Source: Bdellovibrio sp. GT3 (lineage in GTDB: Bacteria; Bdellovibrionota; Bdellovibrionia; Bdellovibrionales; Bdellovibrionaceae). From it: 64,000 nt of DNA. The DNA is taken from the NCBI RefSeq assembly GCF_037996765.1, contig NZ_JBBNAD010000004.1:682001-746000 (forward strand). The letters are read 5' to 3'. Positions within the stretch are counted from its first letter, which is position 1. Every line of letters begins with the position of its first letter. Made by a program: the position numbers and the translations under genes. The notes under the pieces were generated by a model, which worked only from the letters and a program-made list of their open reading frames with translations, was not told the DNA's origin and ran no database searches. Shown here piece after piece: positions 23,991-32,816 of the stretch.

Positions 23991-25004
23991 GTGTTTGTTC
24001 AGTTATTGAAGTCGGCGGTTATATGTATTGCACTGGTTTTTTCGGAATCTGTTCTAGCCCAGACTTCTTCAGTCAAAATAAATACTAACACTTCAGTGTT
24101 AAAGGTCGACTCCGAGTCTCCAAATCAAAAAAAGGAAAAGTCCGCTGATATTGATAACAAAATCACGGATGCGCGTATGCGTGCGGAATTGGGTTCCAAA
24201 TCCAAATGGTCACTTAAAAGCCGTTTGAATTATTCCGGCGGCACCGTTGCGGAACCTTTCAGCAAGATGACCACGAACCTGCGTCGCACCGGCCAGTTGG
24301 AATCCATGTCCTCCATTTCAGGTGATTTGGGTGTGAACTATCGACTTTCGCCAAGTGACAGTCTGGGGTTTGGCACAGGGCTGACGATGGTGGCACCTTT
24401 GCAAGGGCTTTCTGATTCCGTGGAAGATCATCGTCATGGACGTGATGGCAATCAGGCACGCTACCAGTTGACGTCACCCTATGTGGATTGGAAAAAAGGC
24501 TATCGTGTTTTGGACACCATGATGATGACTTCGGTTCGCTATGTGCACGCCACGGAAAGAGACTCTGTGGATTTGATGAAAGTGTTTGGTCGCGCGATGG
24601 TGCATCAGCAGATTATGCAAAACTTTGGGGCTTCAAAGTGGACCGTCGGCGTTGGTGGTTTTATGGCCAAGATGTTTTACTCTGCAGAGATCGACGATCC
24701 CAAGCTGACGCGCGCAAAGCAAATGGGCAAGTTGCAACGCACGGACTATGTTTTGGGGGCAATGCCATTCGTGCAGTACACCTTTAATGATCGCTACTCC
24801 ACCAGAACTGAATTTGGATATTTCAGCTTTACCAAAGTGGAAGGTTCTGAGGCCTTTGAGCACGAGGATCCGTTTCAGTCCATCGGTGTGGGTATTTCGA
24901 TTACCCGGGATATTTACCTTTTCCCTAATGTGCAATTTGCAGTTAAAGAATTGCGCGCTGATCGCACCAATGTCGGTATGAACGCAAATATAAATTTGTT
25001 CTAA
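23991..25004 (+). CDS. Exported outer-membrane-type protein, GTG start
   Basis: A 337-residue product starting at GTG after an AGAGGTG ribosome site. A signal peptide ends near VLA-Q. A Lys/Ser-rich linker (about residues 25-65) follows, then beta-rich sequence with regularly spaced aromatic residues (YRLSPSDSLGFGTGLTMV, RYSTRTEFGYFSF) and a final ...NINLF ending in Phe, all suggesting an outer-membrane beta-barrel. No named domain is recognised. It is monocistronic and converges on the yaeQ-like gene two bases beyond its stop. Confidence 0.68.
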   Translation: MFVQLLKSAVICIALVFSESVLAQTSSVKINTNTSVLKVDSESPNQKKEKSADIDNKITDARMRAELGSKSKWSLKSRLNYSGGTVAEPFSKMTTNLRRTGQLESMSSISGDLGVNYRLSPSDSLGFGTGLTMVAPLQGLSDSVEDHRHGRDGNQARYQLTSPYVDWKKGYRVLDTMMMTSVRYVHATERDSVDLMKVFGRAMVHQQIMQNFGASKWTVGVGGFMAKMFYSAEIDDPKLTRAKQMGKLQRTDYVLGAMPFVQYTFNDRYSTRTEFGYFSFTKVEGSEAFEHEDPFQSIGVGISITRDIYLFPNVQFAVKELRADRTNVGMNANINLF

Positions 25005-25006
25005 AA

Positions 25007-25531
25007 TTAAAGTTTGACCGTCTTAAGCTCACTGGCCAGAGTCACATCACCAATGGTCAAATCCATCTGACCCTGTTGCACCAGCAGGGACCAGCGATTG
25101 TTTTTCTCAATCAAGTCGCCGGCAGCATCCAGGAATTTGGGATCAAAAGAATAGATCTTCAGATCCTGAGCCCGGTGTACGTCGCCATTACGAATTTCCG
25201 TAAGCAGCACTTCAGGATTTTTGTAGGTAAAGATCAGGACTTCCTTGGCTGACTTTGTCGCCTTGTGAAGCTTTCGGGCTGAGGGGTTGCCGATTTCAAT
25301 ACAAAGTTCCAACGAATTTTGCAGCCCCATTTTTCTTAGAGCGGGGGCTTCCGGATCTGCAAGTCCTCCCGGAGTGAATTCCAGTCCCTCTTGATAGGCA
25401 AGGGAGTAAGCAAGCACCCGGCTTAGCATATACGGGTATGTTTCCGAGGGATGTTGGGCTACGCGAAAATCAAGGGACTCGTAAACACCGCGATCAATGT
25501 CAGAAAGTTCGATTTGAAAGCGATATAGCAT
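25007..25531 (-). CDS. yaeQ: YaeQ family protein
   Basis: A 174-residue YaeQ protein, close to the 181 of E. coli. Typical blocks are present: FQIELSDIDRGVYESLDFRVAQHPSET at the start, RVLAYSLAYQEGLEFTPGGLADPEAPAL, and LELCIEIGNPSARKLHKATKSA. The family has a PD-(D/E)xK nuclease-like fold; its biological role is unclear. It begins 20 bases after the upstream secreted-protein gene on the same strand, so they may be co-transcribed. Confidence 0.9.
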   Translation of the reverse strand: MLYRFQIELSDIDRGVYESLDFRVAQHPSETYPYMLSRVLAYSLAYQEGLEFTPGGLADPEAPALRKMGLQNSLELCIEIGNPSARKLHKATKSAKEVLIFTYKNPEVLLTEIRNGDVHRAQDLKIYSFDPKFLDAAGDLIEKNNRWSLLVQQGQMDLTIGDVTLASELKTVKL

Positions 25532-25551
25532 TTTCCGGGCCCCCGATGAGT

Positions 25552-25962
25552 TTAATGGTTCGTCGTGATTTTCAAAGTCTGATTGTTATGAACTTCAAAA
25601 CGCACCACAGTTGCACCGGCCTGAACAGCCTCGGAAACTGTATTAAGAGTTTGTGCGCAGGACTCCATGCTGTCAACTGAGCCTGTCAGCTGCGAGGACA
25701 GAAGGTTCCCCTTGAAGAACACCATCAGCGTCGTTTTGCTAAATCCAACGTGGCATTTTAAATGAAGCCCCTGAGCTCCTGTAGGATCAAGTCGAAGATG
25801 AATGCCACCCGCAAGTTTAGAATACTCTGTTAATTCGACTTTACCGGCATGAACGGGGATTTCCAGTACGCCTTCGATACCGTCAGTACCAGGGGCCGCC
25901 TGGGCTGAAAAAGCGAAGCAGGCTGCCAAAGAAAGAATCAGAAGTTTACTCATTAGTTTCAT
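25552..25962 (-). CDS. Small exported protein, unknown
   Basis: 136 residues with a signal peptide ending near SAQA-A; the start at 25962 has CCGGAGA upstream. The mature domain is beta-rich with His, Cys98-type and Cys residues (LHLKCHVGFSKT, MESCAQTLNTV) that could form a disulfide. No family is recognised. It lies immediately upstream of yaeQ on the same strand. Confidence 0.6.
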   Translation of the reverse strand: MKLMSKLLILSLAACFAFSAQAAPGTDGIEGVLEIPVHAGKVELTEYSKLAGGIHLRLDPTGAQGLHLKCHVGFSKTTLMVFFKGNLLSSQLTGSVDSMESCAQTLNTVSEAVQAGATVVRFEVHNNQTLKITTNH

Positions 25963-26098
25963 GGGGTCTCCGGAGTTTAGTAGTTCGACTCCGGACTTGC
26001 AGGGGGTATACCAGTTTTAGGGGAATATATTGCATTTGATTGGTGGAGGGACAATTTCCGCTGGCGCAAATAGGGAGGCCGTCAACTCAGTGGTCAGT

Positions 26099-26935
26099 TC
26101 AATTTATTAAGGCTTCCAGAATGGATTTGGCTTTTTCAGGGCTGATTCCCGCAGGCACGAAGGTGTTTTTTGAAATGTCCATGCCCAGGGCATCTCTGGT
26201 CAAAATCAGCGCGGAGATATATCCACCTAATAGCGTCGCGTGACTCCAGTCCGCCCGGTAAAGTTCACTCTCACTTACGATCCCATTTTCCTGAAGCTTC
26301 AGCCACGCACGGCCCACCAATGCGAGCTTGGCATTGTGATTTTGAGTATGGAAGCGGTAGCTTTCATCGATTTGATTTTGCAGAGTATCTTTGTCGCCGC
26401 CGAACCATGTTTGGCCTTCTTTGTCGCTGCCCTCGGGGAAGCGCAAACCGGGATGGTCATCCGTGAGCATTTCATGTTGAAGACCCCAGCCCCAATTCAC
26501 ATACAGGGTCACATCGGAGTTGTTTTGAAAAACGATATCCAAAATCTTGGGCAGATAAGTCGAAAAACTTTTCACTCCTCTGTTGCCAGACCTCTCCCAC
26601 CAAGGGGTTAACTCCAGGGCTTCAATGCTGTGACCTTGCAGGATCACATGGTCGTAGGATTTCGTGATTAGAACTTTGGTCTGATCATTGTAGTAATGGC
26701 GTTCAAAACTGTATCCACCGGGAACGTTGAATTCATAGTTAATATGCAGATCCGGTTCGATGGATTTTGCGATCTCCTGGATCATACGCGGCAACGCAGG
26801 GTCCTCCGCGGTGCCGTAGCCCGGAAGATGGGTATAGCTGTTGCCCAGGAATAGAACGGAAAGCTCGCGGCTCCAGGCTGGAGACGTGAATACAGACACT
26901 AAAGCCCATGTGAATAGTATTGTGATTCTGTTCAT
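26099..26935 (-). CDS. Exported SGNH-hydrolase-like protein (DUF4886-like)
   Basis: About 278 residues from the ATG at 26935, chosen because it begins a signal peptide (ILFTWALVSVFTSPAWS); no clear ribosome site is seen at this or the upstream GTG at 26968. After cleavage comes LSVLFLGNSYTHLPG, resembling block I of SGNH/DUF4886 proteins (GNSxT, Ser nucleophile). VILQGHSIEAL is a possible block II/III, and DWSHATLLGGYISAL supplies Asp and His as block V. Esterase or deacetylase activity in the envelope is plausible, substrate unknown. Confidence 0.68.
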   Translation of the reverse strand: MNRITILFTWALVSVFTSPAWSRELSVLFLGNSYTHLPGYGTAEDPALPRMIQEIAKSIEPDLHINYEFNVPGGYSFERHYYNDQTKVLITKSYDHVILQGHSIEALELTPWWERSGNRGVKSFSTYLPKILDIVFQNNSDVTLYVNWGWGLQHEMLTDDHPGLRFPEGSDKEGQTWFGGDKDTLQNQIDESYRFHTQNHNAKLALVGRAWLKLQENGIVSESELYRADWSHATLLGGYISALILTRDALGMDISKNTFVPAGISPEKAKSILEALIN

Positions 26936-27100
26936 GGGGGGATATTCGCTGAAAGTGATATCTGACACAAATTCTTAGTTTTAAAGTGGCATTTCTACAG
27001 GGAAAATACCTATTGGTAAGCCTCTGCTGAATTTTAAACGCAATAATACACTTTGAACCTCTTTCAGGGGCTCTTCACAATGAAATGTAAGGAGACTTAA

Positions 27101-27631
27101 ATGGAAAACCTAGAGACCTCTGATATACCCCCGGATGCACTGAGTTCAGTGCAGAGTTTCTTATCATTTGTAAGCATCGATCAGACGATTCTGGTGATCG
27201 GGGCGGGCATTAATGATCTGCCGGAGAAATTCAATAAACGGGGACTCAGGATCGTAGTCGTTGAAAATCATCCGGATAGAATTGAAAAATGGAGAAGCGC
27301 TGGATATCAGGTGATTGAGGGGGCTCCTGAGGAACTGGGTGTGTTGAAGCTGCCAAAGGAAATTGGCGGCATTTGGGCCGGATCCGCTTTTGAGCATAAA
27401 TCTGATGCCGATTTGGAACACACGCTGGAGGTTTTGCATCTGATTCTGCCCAATAAGGGGGCGCTGTTTTTGTCGGTACCGAAAGGGGAGGGAGAGCAGC
27501 GCACTGGAAATCAGGTGACTCACTTCTATTCTGAAAAAGAGATTCGTACAGTCCTTGAAGAAAAGGCGTTTAACATTGTTCTACTGAATGCCCAGGCTCC
27601 CAGCTACATCACTATCGTGGTGACACGTTAG
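27101..27631 (+). CDS. Class I methyltransferase-like protein
   Basis: A 176-residue cytosolic protein with a minimal Rossmann methyltransferase layout: LVIGAGINDLPEKF (motif I), the acidic end of strand 2 in IVVVENHPDRIEKW, and GIWAGSAFEHKSDADLEHTLEVLHLILPNKGALFLSVPKGEG, which matches the post-I to motif-IV to V stretch. The last part (RTVLEEKAFNIVLL) is short, so it is smaller than most family members. Good GGAG ribosome site. Three bases separate it from the binding-protein gene, making an operon. Substrate unknown. Confidence 0.72.
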   Translation: MENLETSDIPPDALSSVQSFLSFVSIDQTILVIGAGINDLPEKFNKRGLRIVVVENHPDRIEKWRSAGYQVIEGAPEELGVLKLPKEIGGIWAGSAFEHKSDADLEHTLEVLHLILPNKGALFLSVPKGEGEQRTGNQVTHFYSEKEIRTVLEEKAFNIVLLNAQAPSYITIVVTR

Positions 27632-27634
27632 ATT

Positions 27635-28333
27635 ATGGGAAAGTTTTTGGTCATATTCTTATCTCTTCTGTCTTGTGTGGGGTATGCCAAAGTGACTTTC
27701 GTTACCTTTCCCATTCCCTTAATGGTGGAAAGTGCAGAAGTGGGATTGTTTATTGATTTGACCAAAGAAATTTCCAAGCGCACCAAAACAGACATTCTGA
27801 TTCAGGTCATGCCCACGGGAAGGGCAATTCTAAGCTTCAGTAAAGGGCAAGCCAACGCCTTCTTTCCGGCACTGGATGTTTACACTCCAACGAATGCGAT
27901 CAAAACCGTTCCGTTTTATGAAAAGATCGACTACGTTTTCTATCGGAAAGAGAAACCTTTAAAAACCATCAAGGATCTTGAAGGCAAAAAGGTCGGCTTA
28001 ACCTTTCGCTATCCCTATGCTGTCAAACTGACTGCAAATAAGAAAATTAAATTCGTCTTTTCCGAGGATGACGTTTCGAACATGAAAAAGCTGTCTGATG
28101 GAAATATTGATGCCTTTGTGGTCGAAGAGCGCTCAGGGTTACGGGCTTTGGAACTCAGTCGTGTGAATGGGATCACCTTTGACCGCCAGACACCACTCTC
28201 CAAGCAGGATGTTTACTACGCGTTCGAAGATACCGAAGAAGGGCGTCGTTTGGCCAAAGAGTTTAGTGCAGTCATAATGGCGATGAAGGCCAATGGCAGT
28301 CTGGATGAGGCTATATTACGCTCTAAAAAATAA
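27635..28333 (+). CDS. Periplasmic solute-binding-like protein (SBP_bac_3)
   Basis: 232 residues with a signal peptide ending near VGYA-K. The chain reads like a family 3 periplasmic binding protein: VGLFIDLTKEISKRT at the first lobe, a hinge near KPLKTIKDLEGKKVGLTFRYPY (the usual 'dL.GkkvGv' strand), and NIDAFVVEERSGLRAL followed by YYAFEDTEEGRRLAKEF in the second lobe. No ABC permease is adjacent, so it may be a sensor or orphan binding protein. It is co-transcribed with the methyltransferase-like gene. Confidence 0.78.
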   Translation: MGKFLVIFLSLLSCVGYAKVTFVTFPIPLMVESAEVGLFIDLTKEISKRTKTDILIQVMPTGRAILSFSKGQANAFFPALDVYTPTNAIKTVPFYEKIDYVFYRKEKPLKTIKDLEGKKVGLTFRYPYAVKLTANKKIKFVFSEDDVSNMKKLSDGNIDAFVVEERSGLRALELSRVNGITFDRQTPLSKQDVYYAFEDTEEGRRLAKEFSAVIMAMKANGSLDEAILRSKK

Positions 28334-28533
28334 GAGCCATCGTTTAATTCACTCAGGTTAAATCCGAATACTCTCACCTTAAAATCTGAAACTTCACTGT
28401 TATTAAAGTCCTTTTCAAGTTTGACCCAGAGGATGGTCCGAAATTTTTCATTTCTTCCATGATAATTGCCGCTTTGTAAGAACTCTTCGTTAGGATTTGT
28501 CGAAGAACACAAAGTCAAAATCATGGAGGATGA

Positions 28534-29319
28534 ATGACTAAAAGAACCCTACTGAACACTCTTGCTGTAACCGCTTTCCTTACTCTTGCAGCTTGTGGTC
28601 AAGGTGGCACATCAGGTGCTGCTTCCGAAACTCTGAATGACGACCAAACAACCCAAACAACGGCAGACGATACGACCGACGAACAAGCGTTCAATGCTGC
28701 TGATCAAAGCGAAAACGATGCTCCAGAAAGCATGATCGACGACACTGTTGAACAAGAAGCAGATCTATCTGTATCCAGCCGTGCTTCCATTCTTGCGAAA
28801 TATAGCTACGTGGATCCAAACCGTGTTGTACCAACAACGGCTCTTGGAAATGCCTTGGTATATTTCGAGAACAATAAATCAAAGATCAAAAACAAAAAGT
28901 ATGTTTCCGTGATCGACTACTCACAAAGTTCCAGAAAAGCACGTTTCCATATCATCGATATGGCGACGGGTAAAGTTTGGAGCATCCGCGTGGCCCATGG
29001 TAAAGGTTCTGACTCGAATCATGATGGTTATGCAGAGAAGTTCAGTAACGTGTCCGGTTCCAAAGCGACTTCGGTTGGCTACTTCCTGACAGGAAGCACT
29101 TATAATGGTTCCAACGGTCTTTCCCTAAGACTTGATGGTATGTCATCCACGAATTCAAATGCTCGTGGTCGTGCGATCGTTATTCACGGAGCTTCTTACG
29201 TTAAAGAAAGCAGCGTGATCCAAGGTCGCAGCTGGGGTTGCCCGGCGGTAGCGTCTTCTTTGAAAACGAAAGTTATCACAATGCTTAAAGGCGGAAGCTT
29301 GATCTATTCCGTAAAATAG
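28534..29319 (+). CDS. Lipoprotein murein L,D-transpeptidase (YkuD-2 type)
   Basis: 261 residues. Lipoprotein signal with lipobox LAAC (Cys near 21), then an acidic Thr/Asp/Gln linker to about residue 75. The catalytic part runs KKYVSVIDYSQSSRKARFHIIDMATG, then VIHGASYVKESSVIQGRSWGCPAV with the family's His-Gly and Ser-x-Gly-Cys-Pro nucleophile Cys (L,D-transpeptidase catalytic domain, PF13645). It would reshape peptidoglycan crosslinks from a lipid anchor. Predatory Bdellovibrio uses such enzymes on its own or prey walls; which one applies here is inferred. GGAGG precedes the ATG and a terminator follows. Confidence 0.92.
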   Translation: MTKRTLLNTLAVTAFLTLAACGQGGTSGAASETLNDDQTTQTTADDTTDEQAFNAADQSENDAPESMIDDTVEQEADLSVSSRASILAKYSYVDPNRVVPTTALGNALVYFENNKSKIKNKKYVSVIDYSQSSRKARFHIIDMATGKVWSIRVAHGKGSDSNHDGYAEKFSNVSGSKATSVGYFLTGSTYNGSNGLSLRLDGMSSTNSNARGRAIVIHGASYVKESSVIQGRSWGCPAVASSLKTKVITMLKGGSLIYSVK

Positions 29320-29650
29320 ATTCTTTCTGCTGTTCAGTATGTTTCAAAACACCAAGCCACCGCTGTTCCTTAGCGGTGGCTTTTTATTTTCCTGCGATTG
29401 CGGATGTGCTTGTTCTCTATACATTTTCTGATCTTTTCCGAGGAAAATACGTCGAATTGTTTTGCGATGTTCTGTTAATTAAAAAAATCAGAATCCGTCC
29501 GAAAAAATCCTTAAGGATACTTCAAAAAGTGTGCTTGGGTATTTTTTCCCTTCATGTGGCGCGTAGTTATGTGACTGTGTCGTCCTGACAGAGGTGCTTT
29601 TTCCAAGTGAAAACTCATTCTGAAACACAAAATACCTGTAATGAGTCCTG
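29320..29650. other. 330-base intergenic region before the kinase gene
   Basis: After the terminator this is AT-rich with no clear gene. A 70-residue plus-strand frame (29376-29588) has no ribosome site and overlaps the terminator. I see no strong promoter, RNA or repeat. Confidence 0.5.
29354..29386 (+). terminator. Terminator after L,D-transpeptidase gene
   Basis: AAGCCACCGCT (29354-29364) and AGCGGTGGCTT (29372-29382) form an 11-pair stem with a seven-base loop, followed by T residues. It ends the L,D-transpeptidase transcript. Confidence 0.9.
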
Positions 29651-31351
29651 ATGTTGGTGCCGAATAGTTATATCAAGATGAACACGCCAAAGAAAATCGG
29701 ACCCTATCAAATTATTAAACGTATCGCCGAAGGCGGTATGGCCGAAGTCTATTTAGGAAAAACGGAGTCCCGATTTGGAGTCAGTAAGCTGGCTGCCGTT
29801 AAGACGTCGTTGCAGGACGGGGATCGTGAAAAACTAAAGGAAATGTTTTTTAATGAGATTCGCATCAGTGCGAATTTAAGCCATCAGAATATCGTCAAGA
29901 TCTACGACTTTGGCGAGTTTGAAAATCGCGGCTACATGGCGATGGAATACATCAATGGTGTGACTTTACGCGAATTGATGTCCTATCTCCAGGAGCGAAA
30001 TGAAAAGCTAAGTTCCTCTTTTGTGTTGTACATCATTCATCAGGTGTCGTTGGCGCTGGCCTATGCCTATCAATCCGTCGACCCGCAGACGGGGCGTCAG
30101 CTAAAATTAATTCATCGGGACATCAGTCCGCACAATATTCTTTTGTCCTTTGAGGGCGAAGTGAAGGTGATTGATTTTGGCATCGCCAAAAAGCAAAAGG
30201 ACAATGCTCTTGAAACGGCCGGGCAGATCAAAGGTAAAGTTGCCTACATGAGTCCGGAGCAGGTGCAGGGGCAAGAGCTGGACAGTGGCTCTGATATCTT
30301 TTCATTGGGCGTGGTGTATTGGGAGCTAATCACGAACGAGCGCTTCTTTCCAGGTACGACCACGAATGATGTTAAGCAGTCGATCCTGGCCTATGCTGTC
30401 AGTGGCTTAGAGAAGGCGAAGTTTCAGAACCGCGCCGACGAGTTATGGGATGTTCTGCCCATCATGCTTCATCAGGAACCCGAAAAGCGCGCAAGTGATG
30501 CGAATGAGCTGGCAAGACTGCTGGGAACTTTGTTGTCAGCCTTGCACCCGGATTTTTCGGCGTTGGCTTTCGCGGATTATCTAAAAGATATTTTCTCAAC
30601 GACTTACAATAGCAACCTTGAGCATATCAGACAATTTGTGGATTATGCGGATCGCACCGTTGCGACAGAGGTAGATGCGGAAGGATTCTCCGAAGATGTG
30701 GGGGAGCTTGACGAATTCGACACCAAGATTTTGGAAGGGTCCTTCAGTACTGGTGTGATTTTGGAGAAGCTGGCTAGCCAGCTTGTGCCGCCGAAACCTC
30801 CGGAGCTTCCTGCGCAAAGCATTTTAACTAAGATGTTGTCAGCCTCACCAGTGCCGCCGCGACCGGTGCTAAAGGTGGATCTCCTGGCGGGATCGGTGCC
30901 TACGATCCCTTTTTATCGTCATCCTAAAAGGCCTCCTCCCAAGTCAGGGAACTTTGGCTTTTTCACACTGTGTTCGATTGCGGTGACGGCAATACTCTTT
31001 AGTGGCTTGACCGTTGGAAAGAGCGCGATCCCTTTGAAGAACACCGAGCCTGTCACGGCAGTTGTTGCAGCTACCACTCCTACTGCATTTCAAAAAGTTT
31101 CTGCGCCGGTGGTGGTTGAGGTGAAGCCTGCAACTCCAGTCGTCATGAAGAAGGCGCCGGTGCTCGGGAAAGGTAAACGATCCACGAAGGCTCGCATGGT
31201 TGCAAAAGCCCCCAAGCCTGCTAAGAGAGCGCCCGCTGGAAGGACATCCCAAGTCAAAGCGAAAGCTTTTGATATGGGGAATATTCGCAACGGTATGGCT
31301 TATCCGTCGGGAACCAAGTGTGTGAACTGTTGGACCAACGTGGGGGAGTAG
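29651..31351 (+). CDS. Membrane-anchored Ser/Thr protein kinase
   Basis: A 566-residue Hanks-type kinase. The catalytic domain (about 17-295) is complete: Gly-rich IAEGGMAEVYLG, Lys51 in AAVKT, HRDISPHN with Asp157 and Asn162, DFG at 175-177, and SPEQV. A Pro-rich linker leads to one transmembrane helix (434-455). The extracytoplasmic part is Ala/Pro/Lys-rich and ends with KCVNCWTNVGE, a CxxC pair. There are no PASTA repeats. Start could be 29651 or the ATG at 29678; neither has a strong ribosome site. The next gene downstream is a TIGR02147 regulator. Confidence 0.93.
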   Translation: MLVPNSYIKMNTPKKIGPYQIIKRIAEGGMAEVYLGKTESRFGVSKLAAVKTSLQDGDREKLKEMFFNEIRISANLSHQNIVKIYDFGEFENRGYMAMEYINGVTLRELMSYLQERNEKLSSSFVLYIIHQVSLALAYAYQSVDPQTGRQLKLIHRDISPHNILLSFEGEVKVIDFGIAKKQKDNALETAGQIKGKVAYMSPEQVQGQELDSGSDIFSLGVVYWELITNERFFPGTTTNDVKQSILAYAVSGLEKAKFQNRADELWDVLPIMLHQEPEKRASDANELARLLGTLLSALHPDFSALAFADYLKDIFSTTYNSNLEHIRQFVDYADRTVATEVDAEGFSEDVGELDEFDTKILEGSFSTGVILEKLASQLVPPKPPELPAQSILTKMLSASPVPPRPVLKVDLLAGSVPTIPFYRHPKRPPPKSGNFGFFTLCSIAVTAILFSGLTVGKSAIPLKNTEPVTAVVAATTPTAFQKVSAPVVVEVKPATPVVMKKAPVLGKGKRSTKARMVAKAPKPAKRAPAGRTSQVKAKAFDMGNIRNGMAYPSGTKCVNCWTNVGE

Positions 31352-31416
31352 ATGTATATTTTATATATGCATTGGCTGTCTTGTTAATTAATAATTCATA
31401 AAGTATATTCTAACCC

Positions 31417-32229
31417 ATGAAAGCCCTAACAGACTTTACTGACTACCGTGAATTCCTTAATTACTACGTCTCTCATCCCAGCGCCCAGCGTGGTTTGCGT
31501 GCTGAAATGGCGAAAGCTATGCAGTGCCAGGCCGCTTACTTGTCGCAAGTCTTAAATGGCAACGCCGAGTTGACAGAAGACCATGCTTTCCGCTTGGTAA
31601 ATCATCTGCAATTCAATAAAGCCGACAAAGACTACTTCATGCTTCTGGTTAGAATCAGCCGGGCATCAAGTCATGAATTGAAATCTCATTTAAAAGATCA
31701 GGCAAAAGCGATCGCCAAAGCAGTCAGCAAAATTGATGATCGAGTGACTGCAAAAAAGCTCAGTGAAGACGATGCCTTCACGAAGTTCTATTTTGGCTCG
31801 TGGATTCCCAACGCCATTCACGTGGCGCTGAGCTCACCTCACTACCAAACTCCTGCGTCCTTGGCGAAACGCCTGGGGCTGCCAGAGAAAAAAGTCTTAG
31901 AGGTCTTGCAGGCTCTCGAAGAAAATCACCTGGCTGTGCGCAAGGGGAAAGGTGAGTGGAGTTACCAGGGGGCGAACTTCCATCTGCCCAAAGCTTCGCC
32001 GCTGGAAATCAATTATCAAATCCACAACCGTCTGCAAGCAATCAAAGCGTTGCAAGCCTCCAACGAACAGGATCTTCATGTATCCGCGGTTTTCACCGTG
32101 GGGGAAGAGGACTATAAAGCCTTAAGAAAAATGTTTTTGGATGCCGTCGAAAAGGCCCACAAGAAAATTGCTGCCGGTGAAAGTGAAGAGCTTTACGGGA
32201 TGAGTTTGGATCTTTTTAGAGTCGTTTAA
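31417..32229 (+). CDS. TIGR02147 / DUF4423 family regulator (copy A)
   Basis: A 270-residue cytosolic protein. The N-terminal part (DYREFLNYYVSH, MAKAMQCQAAYLSQVLNGNAELTEDHAFRLVNHL) resembles an HTH_3-like module. It is followed by a helical region and the TIGR02147 core: a winged-helix-like LAKRLGLPEKKVLEVLQALEENHLAVRKG, then an alpha/beta stretch ending YGMSLDLFRVV. The family is abundant in Bdellovibrio and Fibrobacter and is assumed to act in transcription. It lies 65 AT-rich bases after the kinase gene and converges on a secreted DUF333-like gene. Confidence 0.88.
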   Translation: MKALTDFTDYREFLNYYVSHPSAQRGLRAEMAKAMQCQAAYLSQVLNGNAELTEDHAFRLVNHLQFNKADKDYFMLLVRISRASSHELKSHLKDQAKAIAKAVSKIDDRVTAKKLSEDDAFTKFYFGSWIPNAIHVALSSPHYQTPASLAKRLGLPEKKVLEVLQALEENHLAVRKGKGEWSYQGANFHLPKASPLEINYQIHNRLQAIKALQASNEQDLHVSAVFTVGEEDYKALRKMFLDAVEKAHKKIAAGESEELYGMSLDLFRVV

Positions 32230-32231
32230 AT

Positions 32232-32268
32232 AAAAAAAATCCCCGAAGTGAGTTTCGGGGATTTTTTT
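32232..32268. terminator. Bidirectional terminator between convergent genes
   Basis: AAAAAAATCCCCGAA and TTCGGGGATTTTTTT form a long perfect stem with a six-base loop; A- and T-tracts at both ends allow use by the TIGR02147 gene (plus) and the DUF333-like gene (minus). Confidence 0.92.
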
Positions 32269-32283
32269 AAGTCTTATTTAGTT

Positions 32284-32724
32284 TTACTGCGCTTGTAAAA
32301 GAAGCTGGATCAGCAGCTCATTTCCCCGCTCTTGGGTGCCGCCATTAAGCGTGGTCACTGCGATGACGGATGAATCTGAGAATTCGCAAAGCTGAAGGGA
32401 ATAACCCTGCTCAGACTCTTTAGCCTTGGTGATTGCTCCACCTGAAGACTTACAATCAGACGAGTTTAACAAAGCATCAATGGCTTGCTGAGGAGTTTTA
32501 TTTTTAAGTGCCCAGAACAAAGTCCACTGTTCAACCAAGGCGCCATCAATTGCGCACAGAGTGGTTTGACTGGATGCCGTTGATACAGAGATCAATGTGC
32601 CGCCCAATTTATCACACAGTTTGGCTGCTGGGTTGCCCGTGCCAGCGATGACGATCGGACCGACGCCAAAGGCCTGGCTGTGAAGTGCGAGGGACGTGAC
32701 GATAAGTAAGAATGCTTTTTTCAT
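32284..32724 (-). CDS. Secreted DUF333-like protein
   Basis: 146 residues from the ATG at 32724, which has AAGGT upstream and starts a signal peptide (MKKAFLLIVTSLALHSQAFG). The stretch GNPAAKLCDKLGGTLISV...TTLCAIDGALVEQWTLFW is a recognisable DUF333 module (NPA..C...GG......G..C....G..CEEW.LF), with the Cys pair kept. The rest, with SSDCKSSGG and LQLCEF, adds two more Cys. Function unknown. It faces TIGR02147 copy A across a shared terminator. Confidence 0.74.
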   Translation of the reverse strand: MKKAFLLIVTSLALHSQAFGVGPIVIAGTGNPAAKLCDKLGGTLISVSTASSQTTLCAIDGALVEQWTLFWALKNKTPQQAIDALLNSSDCKSSGGAITKAKESEQGYSLQLCEFSDSSVIAVTTLNGGTQERGNELLIQLLLQAQ

Positions 32725-32756
32725 AAGTACCTTGTTTAGCATGTTATAAGCAAAGG

Positions 32757-32779
32757 AGGGTGCCCTGTTGAGGCACCCT
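32757..32779 (-). terminator. Hairpin downstream of the secreted-protein gene
   Basis: AGGGTGCC (32757-32764) and GGCACCCT (32772-32779) form eight pairs with a seven-base loop. It lies about 40 bases past the stop of the minus-strand gene at 32817; the minus-strand tail (CCTTTGC) is only weakly T-rich. Confidence 0.5.
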
Positions 32780-32816
32780 GGATTTCTTTTAGGACTGTCT
32801 TAGGATTAGGCAGTTA

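Noticed and set aside
28216-28524. 102-residue minus-strand frame between the binding-protein and L,D-transpeptidase genes
   Set aside because: Part of it reads protein-like, but it overlaps the end of the binding-protein gene antisense, has no ribosome site, and lacks a recognisable family. Kept only as a faint possibility of a gene remnant.
29376-29588. 70-residue plus-strand frame after the L,D-transpeptidase gene
   Set aside because: It begins inside the terminator T-tract, has no ribosome site, and shows no family features.
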